Assembly (NCBI GenBank): GCA_033977485.1
Contig: CM066991.1
Coordinates: forward strand, 30,501,850 to 30,565,849
Length of the DNA stretch: 64,000 nucleotides
Source of the DNA: Hydrangea macrophylla
Taxonomy: Eukaryota; Streptophyta; Magnoliopsida; Cornales; Hydrangeaceae
Direction: 5' to 3'
How positions within the stretch are numbered: position 1 is the stretch's first letter; every line of letters begins with the position of its first letter. This document shows positions 23,305-35,274 of this stretch, one piece after another. The translations under genes and the position numbers were made by a program. The notes beneath the pieces were generated by a model. It did no database searches and was not told the origin of the DNA. It was given only the letters and a program-made list of their open reading frames with translations.

Positions 23305-25554
23305 TGTCACGCCCCGGAGTAGCATAAATAGAGAAAAATAACTTTCCTTTATGGGTCCATAGGGAATGACAAGTGAAAGTCACTAACATCCACACCACAC
23401 AGTACTAGTCCAAACAGGAACAGTAAAACAACTGAAATATAAACACGGTTCTATCTATTACAAACATCAGAGTACGGTCCACAGGATCACAACAGGTCTG
23501 GAGACAACATATGCCCAAGTACCCGTTAACTACAAAGTACAACAGTAAATGGAAAAGTAGTAATATAACTACTATCTATCTTCAGGTCTTCAACTAGCGT
23601 ACGGATAGGCGTCAGCATAACTGGCATCAGTGGGGCCATCCTCGGCGTAACTCCCTTCAGGGTAAACGTTATTGCCATGAGTTCCGTCATCTGCATTGCA
23701 AAGGACAGGATAGTCTGGACGGGGAATGTCCAGGCAATAAAGGCCATCAGCTTGTTGAAAGCTGAGTGAGCACTAACTAACACAGTCTCATAGAAATGAC
23801 ATATTTACAGTTATGAACAATAGATGACAGTGATACTAAATATATCCTCATTCTTTTATTCAGACATATCATTAATCGATTATTATCGACTCCCACTCTA
23901 AGACTGATTTCACAATACCCAACTGACTATCTCGAACTGATTATATCAGCACAACATACCAGTGCTCTTGTTCACCGCTATACCGCTTTTAAGAACTCTT
24001 GCGAGCACCCATACATTGTTCTCATATAACGACTGGTCCATGAATATACCCATACTCTTGTTCACCGCTTTTAAGAACTCTTACTGTTCACCGCTTTTAA
24101 GAATGCTTGCGAGTACGATACATACACAGCTCTGGTAAATATAAATCATGGGTGTGCCACAACTACTCTTGTTCACCGCTTTTAAGAACTCTTACTGTTC
24201 ACCGCTTTTAAGAACGCTTGCGAGTACTGTGCACCCATAATTCTCACGATCCTGATCAAATCCTTGACATATACTTATCGGATTTAACCTGAGCAAATCA
24301 TCAGCTCGACACACACAACTTTAACATACAATCCTCTTACTGACTTATTTCTCACTTATCCAATACTACCCAGTATTATCATCTCAAACTTACTACGTTA
24401 TCGCGTCGTACTATTACTAGCGTTTCGAACCCGACTACGTTACTCACCATATTATCTCAATCTCGTTATCGTATCCCATTACCTCCGTAATCCATAATAT
24501 CGCATAATAGGAACATGAAACAACAATTAAACCACTACGCATTATGAATTATAAACTGAAAGGAATACATTCATGTTCTGCTAGGTTCGATCGATTGAAC
24601 TCAGTTCGATCGCTCGAAGAAAGTGCTGTTCGATCGATTGAAGTCTTCTCGATCGATCGAAGTGAAGGTAGTCTCGATCGATTGAAGTATTCTCGATCGA
24701 TTGAACTCAGAGATGTTCGATCGGTTGAACTCAGTTCGATCGATTTGGGACTCTGCTGTTCGATCGATTGAACTCAGTTCGATCGATCGAACTTCGTCTT
24801 CTACAGATTCTGCCAGTGAACGTGCAGAATGTGCTAAGGGATGTTTGGGTTATAATTATACGTCCAGAATGTGTAAAACATCATAATTACGATACCGAGT
24901 GAGTTTGGAACTCACCAAAAGTCGTAAGGGCGCGTTTGGCTCGGTTGAAAGCTTCCAAGCTTCCTCCAATGGTGGCCACTTCTCTCTGCTCCTCTCTTCG
25001 TCTCTTCTGTCTCTCTTTCTCGGCCTCTTCTTGTTCTTCTTCTTCTCCTTCTTCTCTTCTGTCTCCTCTGCTGAGTGTATATATATATAGATATGTGTGT
25101 GTATATATATATAGATATATGGAGGTATGTGTATATAATATATATCAACACACAAGCACACACACTCTCAACTCACAAGGGTCAGCAAACACCCAATATA
25201 CACGAATGCAGTGTATATATAGGAGAGGATGGGGTGCAGGTGGCCGTTTCTGCGCGAAAACTGGGATTCAAATCATTACACGTTCGATCGATCGAAGTAT
25301 GTTCGATCGCTCGAACTCAGATCGGTCAGGTTAGATCGATTGAAAACAGTTTGATCGATTGAAGTGGGGACCACGTATTTAATTTATGTCGGTAGGGTTT
25401 TCGATCGCTTGAACAAGGCTCGATCGCTTGAACTGAAGGGTCTCGATCGCTCGAACTATCTTCGATCGATCGAAGATAAAATTTCATGAATGGTCAAGGA
25501 AAGTATATAGAATCTCTCTGCATTAAATATTTATTGAAAATACGGGGTATTACA
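23305..25554 (-). repeat. Element C 5' LTR (right in window)
   Basis: This is the same 2250 bp as the left copy. I saw only two differences, both C-to-T or G-to-A changes at CpG in this copy (AATGCTTG for AACGCTTG; GAGCAAATC for GAGCGAATC). Confidence 0.95.
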
Positions 25555-26620
25555 GTCCAGTCCACAGGGATTGATACAAGGACAACGTTTGGGAGGTTTA
25601 GTAACTAATTATAATGCTCAAAAGAAATAAATAAGAAAAGATGATGAAAGAGAATAAAAATGACATTGCGTCTTGCGGCTTTTTGTTTGGTTTTTGGAAG
25701 ATAAAAGGTAAATAAATACTAATCTAAAAAGCAATAGGTTGGGATCATTCCCCCCATCTTGGGTCACAACAAGATGAAATGGACTAAAGTTTCAAGCACA
25801 TTCTAAGGTAACATCTCATTGTGGCATATTATCAAACACTTGGAATGCACCTATGTGTTAGATGAAATGAGCTTTAAGATTTCCATAGAAACGGATTTGA
25901 AGCTAACGGTTGACTATCAAGTATGCATGACATACAAGATGAAGCCTCTATGGCTTCTAATCCGAATGATTTGTCTCCCCTACACTAACTAATCTACTTG
26001 GTGGACAAACCACCTATGAAGCCTTCAAAAGGTAGTATTTAAAACCCAAGAGTTTGAACAATCAAAGATGCTTGACATCTATGATGAAGACTCCAAGTTT
26101 TAAATCCCACACACAACATTTATCAAACACATGGAGTGCAAAACACAAGGTTACATAATATTCCATATGAAATACATAGGGTAGGATTCAAAGTCTAAGT
26201 TTTAACAATCATAGTTGCAATACAAATAAGATGAATCCCTTAGTTTTGAATCCTACACAAATGAACCCTAGAAATGCTACAACATTAAATCCAAGAGTTC
26301 ATGATCCACAACCTAAGTAAACCTAACTAATTAATGGAAAACATAGCAATATCATCAAAGGAAAAGAGATAGAAAATATACCTAGCCATTAACATTTCAA
26401 TCCAAGCTTCAAGTTTATACAAATTGAGAAGAAATAGAAGGGAACCCAAGTGGGTTCCCAAAAATGAGAGAAGAAGAAGAAGAATGTTGGGAGAAAAACA
26501 AGAGAGATGAGAATGAGAAATGAAAAATGAGAATCCCCCAAAAAACCCTACCTCTTTCTATTTATACAAAATACCCCACAATGGCAAACTTGTAATTAAA
26601 AAGAGGGGAAAAACTGCAGC
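25555..26620 (+). other. Body of D1 right of the C insertion
   Basis: This AT-rich non-coding part of D1 begins with the right GTCCA copy. No gene is visible. It ends in purine-rich sequence (AGAAGAAGAAGAAGAATG near 26470) and a TATA-like TATTTATACAAAA near 26560 before the palindrome array. Confidence 0.5.
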
Positions 26621-26872
26621 CGCGGATCGATCCCTTCATAAAGGCGGATCGATCCGCCTTTCATCTGGGTAGTTACTGTCTTCACGAGGAGCCGCGGATC
26701 GATCCCTTCATAAAGGCGGATCGATCCATTTCGAGATTTCTATCGCAGAATGCTACATCAAACCCGCGGATCGATCCCCTCAAATGGCCGGATCGATCCG
26801 CTTCTTGTGATTCTGTTGACAAGCTCCTCTTAAACACGCGGATCGATCCCCTCCTTAGCCGGATCGATCCAC
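26621..26872. repeat. Paired palindrome array in D1 (CGGATCGATCC, 8 copies in 4 pairs)
   Basis: The eight copies fall into four pairs. In each pair CGCGGATCGATCCC comes first and GGCGGATCGATCC or GCCGGATCGATCC follows 21-24 bp later. Pairs are 50-75 bp apart. Copies start near 26621, 26643, 26691, 26715, 26765, 26787, 26837 and 26858. The regular two-turn spacing within pairs is the notable point. Confidence 0.92.
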
Positions 26873-27134
26873 CGCTGCTGAAATTTATTCTTTCACCTTT
26901 TTATGAGGTAAAAACCAAATAGAGTTGGTTCTTACTTTGAACAAGTTCCCAAATACTACAAGAAAGAGATTTTTATTAGCAATAAGTGAACAACAACAAG
27001 AACAACAAAAGTACAATTTATCCATTAAATCTCCCAATATAAGTGATAATTTGTGTCCAATAGGGGTAAAATCATGAAGTTAAGAATGCAATATTGGACA
27101 CGAATCATTTGTGATTGGCGTATAATACATTGTT

Positions 27135-27791
27135 GCATGCACGCAAAACAAGTTTTCTAAAATAAAATTCAAAAACCGTTTTCAACACATTAGTAAACAT
27201 TAGATGTTTATGGGAAGTGTGTAGAAACAGATTTTCTCAAAAAGCAAAATACTTTTTTACTAAATCTAGTGGGAGAGGGTCTTATCAAATAACACCCACG
27301 ATCTTCCATTAACGGTTCATTGTAAGATGAGTAGTGTATTCTGTGTCACCTCGCCAGGGGTGATCATTCCATACGGAGGGTACACTGCTCATTGGTTACT
27401 AGATGTGAACTTCCTATGGATAGGATCAATCAGACGTGTTAGAGGGTGACCACCACACGGAGGCGCTACTTGAGACGATTGTGATTGGATCCTAGTTAAT
27501 GGTACACACTAGCTAAGCTATGGATAAGGGATCCCACACGGGGCATTATTCAGAAACTTAGAGATCAAAAAGGTTCGGGAGTCATAACTTGTTTTGCAAG
27601 AGTTGCATAGCGGACAAGTCATGATTAATCGAAAGATTGAACATTGACCACCACACGGAGGCTTTATTCTTTCGTTTCAATATTCCGGCGACTTTGTTTT
27701 AAAATAAGAGTTTTAAAAGGATTCCTTTATTTCAAACTGTCAAATTCTGATATCCATATTTATTTTGTTTGTTTGATTTTCAGTAATCATA
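27135..27791 (+). other. Element B untranslated leader, resumed after D1
   Basis: After the second TTGTT copy the sequence continues as the non-coding leader of B up to the gag ATG. It contains repeats of (G/A)CCACACGGAGG near 27449 and 27650 and a similar CATACGGAGGG near 27371. No ORF is present. Confidence 0.7.
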
Positions 27792-28487
27792 ATGTCTGGA
27801 TCTGCATTTAGTCCACTTGCCACCATACTCACTCAAAACAAGTTAACTGGAAACAACTACACTGAATGGAAACGTAACCTTGATATCGTGTTAACTGCGG
27901 AGGATCACATATATGTCCTCACCACCCCATGCCCCGAAGAACCCGCTGCAAATGCTTCGGCTGCTGCTAGACGCGAGTTCGATAAATGGAAAAAGTCGAA
28001 TGGGATGGCTCGTTGTTACATATTGGCTTCTATGGCTAATGTGTTACAACACCAATACCAGTCGAACAATTCCGCCAGTGACATTATCGAATCCCTGAAA
28101 AAGATGTTTGGGGAGCATGGCAGGCCTGCCAGACAGGTAGCTATGCAGAAGATAATGAGTGCTAAGATGTCGGAAGGGACTCCAGTCAAAGAACATGTTT
28201 TGAAAATGATTGGTTATTTAAACGAGCTGGAGACCCTAGGTGCCAACATCGATGCACAGACCCAAGTTGATATGATCCTCAATACGCTGTCGTCATCATT
28301 CGCTCAATTTAAATTGAATTATAATATGAATAAAATGGATTTTTCAATGAGCGAATTGATGAGCTCTTTATTGGCAGCGGAAGGGGTGATCAAACCTGGG
28401 GGCAGCGTTTTAAACGTTGAGAAAAGCGCTTCCTCTTCCCGATCTGTGCCGAAAGGAAAGAAAGGGAAGAAGAAGGCTAGCACTTGA
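27792..28487 (+). CDS. Element B gag (ended by an in-frame TGA)
   Basis: This 231-residue copia capsid-type protein starts at ATG 27792. It has the LTGNNYTEWKRNLDIVL block near residues 18-34 and the HVLKMIGYLNELETLGANID and VDMILNTLSSSFAQFKLNY segments typical of copia gag (UBN2/gag-polypeptide type). A lysine-rich end (GKKGKKKAST) is followed by TGA at 28485-28487. The same frame then continues without any shift into the zinc knuckle and pol. The TGA therefore either kills an otherwise intact 1329-codon polyprotein or sets the gag:pol ratio through readthrough. The first is more likely. Confidence 0.9.
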   Translation: MSGSAFSPLATILTQNKLTGNNYTEWKRNLDIVLTAEDHIYVLTTPCPEEPAANASAAARREFDKWKKSNGMARCYILASMANVLQHQYQSNNSASDIIESLKKMFGEHGRPARQVAMQKIMSAKMSEGTPVKEHVLKMIGYLNELETLGANIDAQTQVDMILNTLSSSFAQFKLNYNMNKMDFSMSELMSSLLAAEGVIKPGGSVLNVEKSASSSRSVPKGKKGKKKAST

Positions 28488-31400
28488 GGTTCAAGTGTTG
28501 GACCGGTCCCTAAGATTGCAAAATCTAAGGGAAAAGGTAAGGGCAAAGGGAAGGTGGGTGGCCAAGGCAAAGGAAAGTGTTTCCAATGCGGTGAGAAGGG
28601 CCACTGGAAGAGGAACTGTCCAGAATTCTTAGCTACAAGAGTTCAAGGTATGATTGAATCACATGTGATTGAAGTAAGTTTTATAACGGATACTTCAAAC
28701 ACTTGGTGCATTGATTCTGGTGCGACTAACCATATCTGTAATTCATTGCAGGGGTTCAGATCAACCAGGAAGTGCAGTGATGGGGAAATCGTACTTACTC
28801 TAGGTTCTAGCGCAACCGTTTCTGCGGTTGCTATAGGAGTCGTAGTTTTAGAATTTCTAGACAATAAAGTTTTGATTTTATCAGATGTACTTTACGTCCC
28901 TTCAATGAGACGTAATTTAATTTCAGTTTCTAATTTATCGAATAATGGTTATTCTTTTCATTTTGGAACTGAAGTTGTGATTAAAAGAAACAGTTCTTTT
29001 ATATGTTCTGGTGTTAAATCAAATGGTTTGTATGTGATTACTCCCAATATTTCAAAAGATTCTGGTTTGGAACTTAATAACTCAGTGGTAACTTTACCAT
29101 CTAAAAGAAAGGAACCTTCCACTAATCCAACAAGGCTTTGGCATATGAGGCTTGGCCATATCAATCTGAATTGGATTGGCAGACTAGTCAAAGAAGGGGT
29201 CTTAGGCGATTTGGTTCTCGAACCAATGGAAGTCTGCGAGTCTTGTTTGGAGGGTAAGATGACCAAAAGGCCCTTTCCTGCAAAGGGCAATAGGACCAAT
29301 GCATTGTTGGAATTAGTTCATACTGATGTGTGTGGACCAATAAATATTAGAGCAAGGGGTGGTTATGAGTATTTCATAACATTTACCGATGACCACTCCA
29401 GGTATGGATATGTGTACCTAATGCAGCACAAGTCTGAAGCCTTTGAAAAGTTCAAAGAGTTTAGGGCTGAAGTGGAGAAGCAATTGGGCACACATATCAA
29501 GACCATTCGATCTGATCGAGGTGGCGAGTACCTCTCTAATGAGTTTATTGATCACCTCGTACAGAATGGGATTCTGTCACAGTTAACTGCACCTGGTACA
29601 CCTCAGCAAAATGGTGTAGCGGAGAGAAGGAATCGGACTCTTTTAGACATGACTAGGTCGATGATGAGTTATTCTGAGTTGCCATTATTCCTTTGGGGTT
29701 ATGCTTTGGAAACCGCTGCTTACATACTAAATCTAGTACCAAGCAAATCTGTTCCAAGGACACCACGAGAGATGTGGATTGGGCGCAAGCCTTCTTTGCA
29801 ACATCTCCGTATATGGGGGTGTCCGGCACATGTGCTCAAAGGAAAGATGAGCAAGTTGGATTCTAGATCGGAAGTATGTTACTTTGTAGGGTATCCAAAG
29901 GGTACTTATGGATGGTATTTTTATGATCCAAGGGAACAGAAAGTGTTTGTTAGTACAAATGCTGTTTTCTTAGAGAATGATTATATCATGAACCATAAAC
30001 CTAAGGGAAGGATAGATCTTAGAGAGATAGAAGGAGAGCCCTCAGTCCAACCCGCAGTTAATGACGATATAAATCAAGAAAACACCACTTCTTCACCCAT
30101 TTCCGCACCGGTACCTCGTCGTAGTGGGAGGATTATCAGCCAGCCTGATAGATACATGTTCTTAGGAGAAGTTTTTGAAGCTGTCTCCATAGAATCTGAA
30201 TCTGATCCTACCACATACGAAGAGGCAATGGTTGATGTTGATTCAGCTCATTGGGTTAAAGCTATGAAGGCTGAATTGGAATCTATGGATTCCAATCAGG
30301 TCTGGGATCTTGTAGAGCTTCCAGCCAATATTAAACCCATTGGCTGCAAGTGGGTCTACAAGAGGAAAAGAGGATCTGATGGAAAGGTTGAGACCTTTAA
30401 GGCTAGGCTTGTAGCGAAAGGTTATACTCAGAGGGAGGGCATTGACTATGAGGAAACCTTCTCGCCGGTAGCCATGCTCAAGTCCATCAGAATACTCTTA
30501 TCTATTGCTGCATGCCTAGATTTTGAAATCTGGCAGATGGACGTCAAGACTGCATTCTTGAATGGCAATCTTGAGGAGGACATCTATATGCAACAACCAG
30601 AAGGGTTCATAGCTGGTCGGAAAGGTAACTTGGTATGCAAGTTGCAAAAGTCCATTTATGGGCTTAAGCAGGCATCCAGAAGTTGGAACATCCGATTTGA
30701 CCAAGCGGTCAAATCGTTTGGTTTCATACAGAATCTGGATGAACCTTGTGTATACAAGAAGAGTGAAGGAAAAGTGGTGGCTTTTCTTGTGCTTTACGTT
30801 GACGACATTCTACTCATTGGAAATGATGTAGCGGCATTGTCAACGGTCAAGGTTTGGCTAGCTAGTACTTTCGATATGAAGGATCTAGGAGAGGCGAGCT
30901 ATATTCTTGGAATAAAGCTCTTTCGGGATCGTAAGCGAAAGATAATGGGATTATCTCAAGCTGGTTATATCGATAAAGTGCTAACTAGGTTTTCAATGGA
31001 TAATTCGAAGAAAGGTTTGTTACCTTTCAGGCATGGTTTAGCGTTCTCCAATGACCAGTGTCCAAAGACACAGGAGGAGAGGAATCGCATGATAGGAGTT
31101 CCCTATGCTTCGGCAGTGGGAAGTCTCATGTATGCGATGTTATGCACTAGACCAGATATCTGCTTTGCCGTTGGCATGGTTAGCAGATATCAGTCGAATC
31201 CGGGTCCAGAGCACTGGACAGCCGTTAAGCACATTCTTAAGTACTTGAGAAGAACTAAAGATTACATGCTTATGTACGGTGGTAGTGAGTTAATTCCAGT
31301 GGGATACACTGACTCGGACTTTATGTCAGATAAAGATTCGAGGAAGTCGACGTCCGGTCATCTCTTTACCTTGGGAGGTGGTGCTGTCAGTTGGAGGAGC

Positions 31401-31781
31401 ATTAAGCAGAAATGCATTGCAGACTCAACTACAGAAGCTGAGTATGTGGCTGCTTGTGAAGCCGCAAAGGAAGCTGTTTGGCTCAAGAAGTTCCTTATGG
31501 AACTCGAGGTGGTACCAGCGTCGCTGTCGCCTATTACGCTTTATTGTGATAATAGTGGGGCAGTGGCTCAGTCCAAGGAGCCAAGGAACCACGGAAAGGG
31601 AAAGCACGTAGAGCGGAAATATCATCTTATCCGAGATATTGTTCAACGTAGAGATGTGACTGTCACCAAGATTGCCACCGCTGACAATCTTGCTGATCCG
31701 TTTACAAAGGCCTTACCACATAAGGTCTTTGATCGTCATCTAGATAGTCTAGGTCTTAGATGTAGTTCTGAATGGTTATGA
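28488..31781 (+). CDS. Element B pol polyprotein (protease, integrase, RT, RNase H)
   Basis: It lies in the same frame as gag, downstream of the TGA. Numbering from the gag ATG, a CCHC knuckle ([14 protein letters not shown]) is at 263-276 and the protease D-S-G at 308-310 ([12 protein letters not shown]). Integrase has an HHCC finger ([18 protein letters not shown]) and catalytic blocks [19 protein letters not shown] and [11 protein letters not shown]. The reverse transcriptase has Y-V-D-D at 1002-1005 (30795-30806). RNase H has YTDSDF and STTEAEY. Integrase before RT is the copia order. The frame is open to TGA at 31779-31781. No ATG opens this segment, so translation depends on passing the TGA at 28485. 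All catalytic motifs look intact. Confidence 0.93.
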   Translation, partial: GSSVGPVPKIAKSKGKGKGKGKVGGQGKGKCFQCGEKGHWKRNCPEFLATRVQGMIESHVIEVSFITDTSNTWCIDSGATNHICNSLQGFRSTRKCSDGEIVLTLGSSATVSAVAIGVVVLEFLDNKVLILSDVLYVPSMRRNLISVSNLSNNGYSFHFGTEVVIKRNSSFICSGVKSNGLYVITPNISKDSGLELNNSVVTLPSKRKEPSTNPTRLWHMRLGHINLNWIGRLVKEGVLGDLVLEPMEVCESCLEGKMTKRPFPAKGNRTNALLELVHTDVCGPINIRARGGYEYFITFTDDHSRYGYVYLMQHKSEAFEKFKEFRAEVEKQLGTHIKTIRSDRGGEYLSNEFIDHLVQNGILSQLTAPGTPQQNGVAERRNRTLLDMTRSMMSYSELPLFLWGYALETAAYILNLVPSKSVPRTPREMWIGRKPSLQHLRIWGCPAHVLKGKMSKLDSRSEVCYFVGYPKGTYGWYFYDPREQKVFVSTNAVFLENDYIMNHKPKGRIDLREIEGEPSVQPAVNDDINQENTTSSPISAPVPRRSGRIISQPDRYMFLGEVFEAVSIESESDPTTYEEAMVDVDSAHWVKAMKAELESMDSNQVWDLVELPANIKPIGCKWVYKRKRGSDGKVETFKARLVAKGYTQREGIDYEETFSPVAMLKSIRILLSIAACLDFEIWQMDVKTAFLNGNLEEDIYMQQPEGFIAGRKGNLVCKLQKSIYGLKQASRSWNIRFDQAVKSFGFIQNLDEPCVYKKSEGKVVAFLVLYVDDILLIGNDVAALSTVKVWLASTFDMKDLGEASYILGIKLFRDRKRKIMGLSQAGYIDKVLTRFSMDNSKKGLLPFRHGLAFSNDQCPKTQEERNRMIGVPYASAVGSLMYAMLCTRPDICFAVGMVSRYQSNPGPEHWTAVKHILKYLRRTKDYMLMYGGSELIPVGYTDSDFMSDKDSRKSTSGHLFTLGGGAVSWRSIKQKCIADSTTEAEYVAACEAAKEAVWLKKFLMELEVVPASLSPITLYCDNSGAVAQSKEPRNHGKGKHVERKYHLIRDIVQRRDVTVTKIATADNLADPFTKALPHKVFDRHLDSLGLRCSSEWL

Positions 31782-31796
31782 GTGCAAGTGGGAGTT
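31782..31796 (+). promoter_or_regulatory. Element B polypurine tract
   Basis: GTGCAAGTGGGAGTT immediately precedes the 3' LTR. The AAGTGGGAG core is the usual copia plus-strand primer. Confidence 0.85.
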
Positions 31797-33289
31797 TGTT
31801 GGGTTTGTGCCCTCAAACCATTACTTTATGTATTAGACATTGACTTTTTAATATATGGATATCAGCTTTACATTTCATTATGTATGTTTCTTTCATGAGA
31901 TGATTGTTTATTCCATAAGTATCATAGTAAGTATTTCGTGTGTGTATGAGATACATACAATGAGATACGAATTACTATTCTTTGATACTTAAAGCTTGTC
32001 ACAGGGGATGATGAGACTGGATATCTCATCAGGTATACACTGTAGCATCATTAACTACCATTGGATGGAGTGATAAATCTCAATCACTAGAGTGTGACTC
32101 TTGGTTAATATGCTAGTGCTTATAGTGCATTGACGGACCTGAGTTTCCTATTGACGCTCAATGCTGTCAACAGTCAATAGGAACTCATAACTTGTATAAG
32201 GTATGTGTTCTCAATCTTGAGACGATTATGAACACAGACTGTGGATATGGCTGCTTTGACTTACCAATCAGTGAGGTCTATAAAAGATCAACACCTGGGT
32301 ATCTTGGGTATGTCATATTCATAGGGTTGTGAACATATATTGTCAAGATAGAATCTACCCTCTGTTTCAGAGTAAGCATTCCCTTGAGAATGTCACCATG
32401 TCGATTACTGAGTACTGCAGTCTTGTTGATAAGAGTTATCAACATGTTTGGTAATCATGAGTAGTGAATGGGACTCAAGGAATACAAGAAGTAATCATGA
32501 TTCAGGTTGACAGTAACAGTTATCCGACTACCTGAATATGATTACGAATGCTGACGGTAGAGGGACATTAGTACAACATACAAGTCTAGTTATCGCTTCG
32601 GATATGTTCTTTTGCGTTGGAGTTCAGTTATCGTTTTATAGTGGAGTAAACGTTAACTGACCAGTTGGTTAGTTTGCTGATCAAAGAGTTTGGTCATGGT
32701 AATTAATAAACTGGTCTGAGCCAACAATAAAGAGCCTAGGAGGTCCCACTCTTAGCTCCGCCAGGATGCTTGGAAAGATGCTTGAGGATGATGTCCAGAC
32801 AGGTTCGATCGATCGAAGATATCTCGATCGATTGAAGTCTGCAGGTTCGATCGATCGAAGATGGTTCGATCGATCGAATGTTCGATCGATCGAAGGCACT
32901 TCGATCGCTCGAAGTCTAGGTCGGTTCTGGGAATCTATAAATAGGGCAGCTGCGTTCTGGAAAAAGTTGTTCGTCGTTTTGAACGTCAGAAGCTGCAGAA
33001 ACTGTTTTGGAGTCCCAAAACCTTCTCTATCCTCTCCATTAGGGTTCCCACCAACCCTAGTCTTTCTGGCAGGCATCCGCAGGAGTCATAAGGGTGAAGA
33101 TCATCTAGTGGAGGCTGCTGGAAGTTGAAGATCAGAATTGGGTTCAAGACACTAAGGTATAACTCGTGTCCCCTCTTGTACGCATCTGTAGAATTGACGA
33201 GTAGTAGATCCGGGCATGCCAATAAAGTTTCATAACTTGATTTTTCCGCTGCGCGTTTAAACTTTCCATTTAAACCTGTTTTTCCTTCA
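31797..33289 (+). repeat. Element B 3' LTR
   Basis: This 1493-bp copy of the left LTR has a TATA box at 32936-32943 and a palindrome array at 32804-32913. Differences I could see: an A/G and a T/G change near 31985-32007, and CTCGAAG here versus CTCAAAG in the 5' copy, a CpG change inside the array. Confidence 0.95.
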
Positions 33290-34260
33290 AAGGGTCTATA
33301 TAGACTTCAGAAATCTGAACATGGCAACTCCAAAAGATGAATACCCAATGCTAGTGGCCGATCAGCTCATTGACGATACGGCCAAACATAAAATTCTATC
33401 CTTCATGGACGGGCATTCAAGTTATAATTAGATATATATAGCTGAAGATGACGTCCCCAAAACCACATTTAGATGTCTAAGAGCAATTGGAACGTTTGAA
33501 TGGGTGGTTATGCCATTCAGGTTGAAGAATGCGTGAGGAACGTACCAACAAGCTATGAATGCAATCTTCTATGATATGATAGGGAAAATCATGGAATTTA
33601 CATCGATGATGTTGTTGTAAAATCGGCCACACAAGAGAAGCATTTGGCCGATTTAAGGCGATCCTTTGAAAGAATGAGGACGCATGGGTTGAAGATGAAT
33701 CCCTTGAAGTGTGCTTTTGGAGTATCAGTGGAGAACTTTCTTGGTTTCCTAGTACATCAAAGATGCATTGAGCTAGATAAAAACAAACTTCAATCCATTC
33801 AATCAGCAGAGCCCCCGAGTAACAAGTAGGAGCTCCAAAGACTTCTCGGGCAAATCAACTTTTTGCAGAGGTTCATCTCAAACTACGCATGATGAACACA
33901 TGTTTGGTCCCCGTTGCTCAAGCTCAAGGCCGAACAAGAATTCAGGTGGGAAACTCAGCATTAAAAGGCCTTCGAAGCTATCAAGTAGTAGTTATCCGAA
34001 CCACCAGTGATCATGCCACCAAGAAAGAAGAGGCCATTGAAGCTATATTTATCGGCCACAGATGAATCAATATATGCATGCTAGCACAGGATAATGAGTG
34101 GGGAAAAAAACAAGCAGTGTATTATCTAAGTAGAGTTCTAACTGATGTCAAGCGTAGATATACGCCGATAGAAAAATTATGTTTAGCCTTGTACTTTGCT
34201 TAACAAAAATTAAGGGTATATATGCTTCCTATTTTGGATTATTTGATTTTCCAAACTGAC
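33290..34260 (+). pseudogene. Element A RT (C-terminal part) and first RNase H, degenerate
   Basis: The RT resumes right after B with VYIDFRNLNMATPKDEYPM. The catalytic Y-I-D-D codes at 33599-33610 but is one base out of frame with the preceding segment. The thumb/connection continues at 33644-33829 (MRTHGLKMNPLKCAFGV). RNase H-like remnants (LKLYLSATDES, YLSRVLTDVKRRY) follow through 34200 with many stops. This is clear Tat-type pol, long inactive. Confidence 0.83.
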
Positions 34261-35274
34261 GTTATCAAATACATGCTATCAAGGCCGATAATGCGTGGGC
34301 GTATCGGAAAATGGACTCTGGCTATGATGGAGTTCACATTTCAATTCGTTTCGCAGAGATCGGTAAAGGGACAAGCCCTCGCCGATTTTCTGGCCGATCA
34401 TCCCTGTTTGGATATCGACCCAGAATTAAATGAGGCCATTGATTCTACCCTCTTGTCAACAATTTCTCTGACCCCTTGGATGTTAGTATTCGACGGGTCA
34501 AGGAATGCTGACGGGGCAGGCACAGGGATAATAGTAATAACGCCAAGAAAAAGAAAAACTATTTTCTCATTCAAGCTTGAATTCGAATGTTCTAGTAACC
34601 AAGCTAAATATGAAGCGTTAATCATCGGCCTTAAAATGATGGCCAAAATGAATATATCAGCAATTCATATTATCAGAGACTCAAACTTTGTTATTAATCA
34701 GCTCAGTGGTGAATTTAGGTGCAAGAGCTGGGAGTTGTTGCCCTTCAACTCGATCGCTCTTCAGTTACTACGTGAGTTTGACAACGTAAGAGTCCAGCAT
34801 GTTGCTCGAGCCTATAATTTCGAGGCCGACAACTTAGCGCAGGTGGCATCGTGGACCAAATTGGAAGTAACGGATAACGAAAAGTTGATAAGAGAGCAAA
34901 GAAGGATCCTGCCATCAGTGAAACAAAGAGAAATGGCAATAGAAGCTTTCTCGGTGATCATAGATGAACATGACTGGAGAATGCCAATAATCAGGTGCCT
35001 CATGTGTCCAAACAGGCAAGCCGAGAGGAAAATTAAGTTATCCTCGGTCAACTACGTTTTACTAGATGGGGAATTATTCAAGAAAAGCCTTAAGGATGAA
35101 GTGTTACTGAGATGCCTAGACAAGCCCGAGGTCATGAAAGTAATGGCCGAGGTACATGAAGGTATCTGTGGAGCACACCAAGCAGGTACAAAGATGAAGT
35201 GGCTTCTTAGAAGACACAATTACTATTGGCCTAGCATGCTAAAAGACTGCATTGATTACGCAAAAGGATGCTAG
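34222..35274 (+). pseudogene. Element A second RNase H and integrase finger (350-codon open stretch)
   Basis: The start matches the end of the first RNase H (GQALADFLADHP). A second RNase H follows at residues about 90-215: WMLVFDGSRNADGAGTGI, NQAKYEALIIGL, IIRDSNFVINQLSGEF and AYNFEADNLAQVAS. The paired RNase H domains mark Tat-group Ty3/gypsy elements. The last 45 residues are the integrase HHCC finger (EVHEGICGAHQAGTKMKWLL). A stop (TAG at 35272-35274) cuts that finger between its two cysteines. A 350-codon frame has survived by chance, but the flanking pol is broken. Confidence 0.85.

Larger units (their letters stand above)
14962..25554 (-). mobile_element. Element C: intact Tekay-like Ty3/gypsy chromovirus, innermost of the nest
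   Basis: Two 2250-bp LTRs flank a minus-strand interior with a tRNA-iMet primer site, an extra acidic ORF, an uninterrupted 1506-residue gag-pol and a polypurine tract. The GTCCA duplication is exact. Scanning by eye I found only two LTR differences (near 15761/24104 and 15947/24290), both CpG transitions. The element is therefore very young and looks complete enough to be autonomous. The C-terminal chromodomain-like tail and gene order place it with chromoviruses, most like Tekay/Del. Confidence 0.93.
14891..27129 (+). mobile_element. D1: solo-LTR-like element in the leader of B, split by C
   Basis: The ends are TGTTGATTATGTCAAAATC and GTATAATACA, flanked by TTGTT on both sides (14886-14890 and 27130-27134). 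Without C it is 1641 bp. It has no coding capacity. TG...CA ends with a 5-bp duplication suggest a solo LTR or a very small LTR element. Its start resembles that of D2 (60015): both share GTCAAAATCAAG and, about 50 bases further, a CCACAG(G/A)GA(T/C)TG block. Orientation was assigned from D2 similarity only. Confidence 0.62.
12380..33289 (+). mobile_element. Element B: full-length Ty1/copia retrotransposon nested in A
   Basis: LTRs of 1493 bp each (12380-13872 and 31797-33289), a tRNA-iMet primer site, a gag-pol frame in copia order and a polypurine tract are all present. The AAGGG duplication is exact and the host RT frame resumes seamlessly. By eye the LTRs differ at about three positions, so insertion is recent. 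The untranslated leader was later invaded by D1 and C, stretching the span from about 8.7 kb to 20.9 kb. Confidence 0.95.

Noticed and set aside
26621..26872. CRISPR-like array of regularly spaced palindromic repeats (also 48842-49187)
   Set aside because: Repeats are only 10-14 bp, spacers are not uniform or unique, there are no cas genes, and the sequence is plant retrotransposon DNA.
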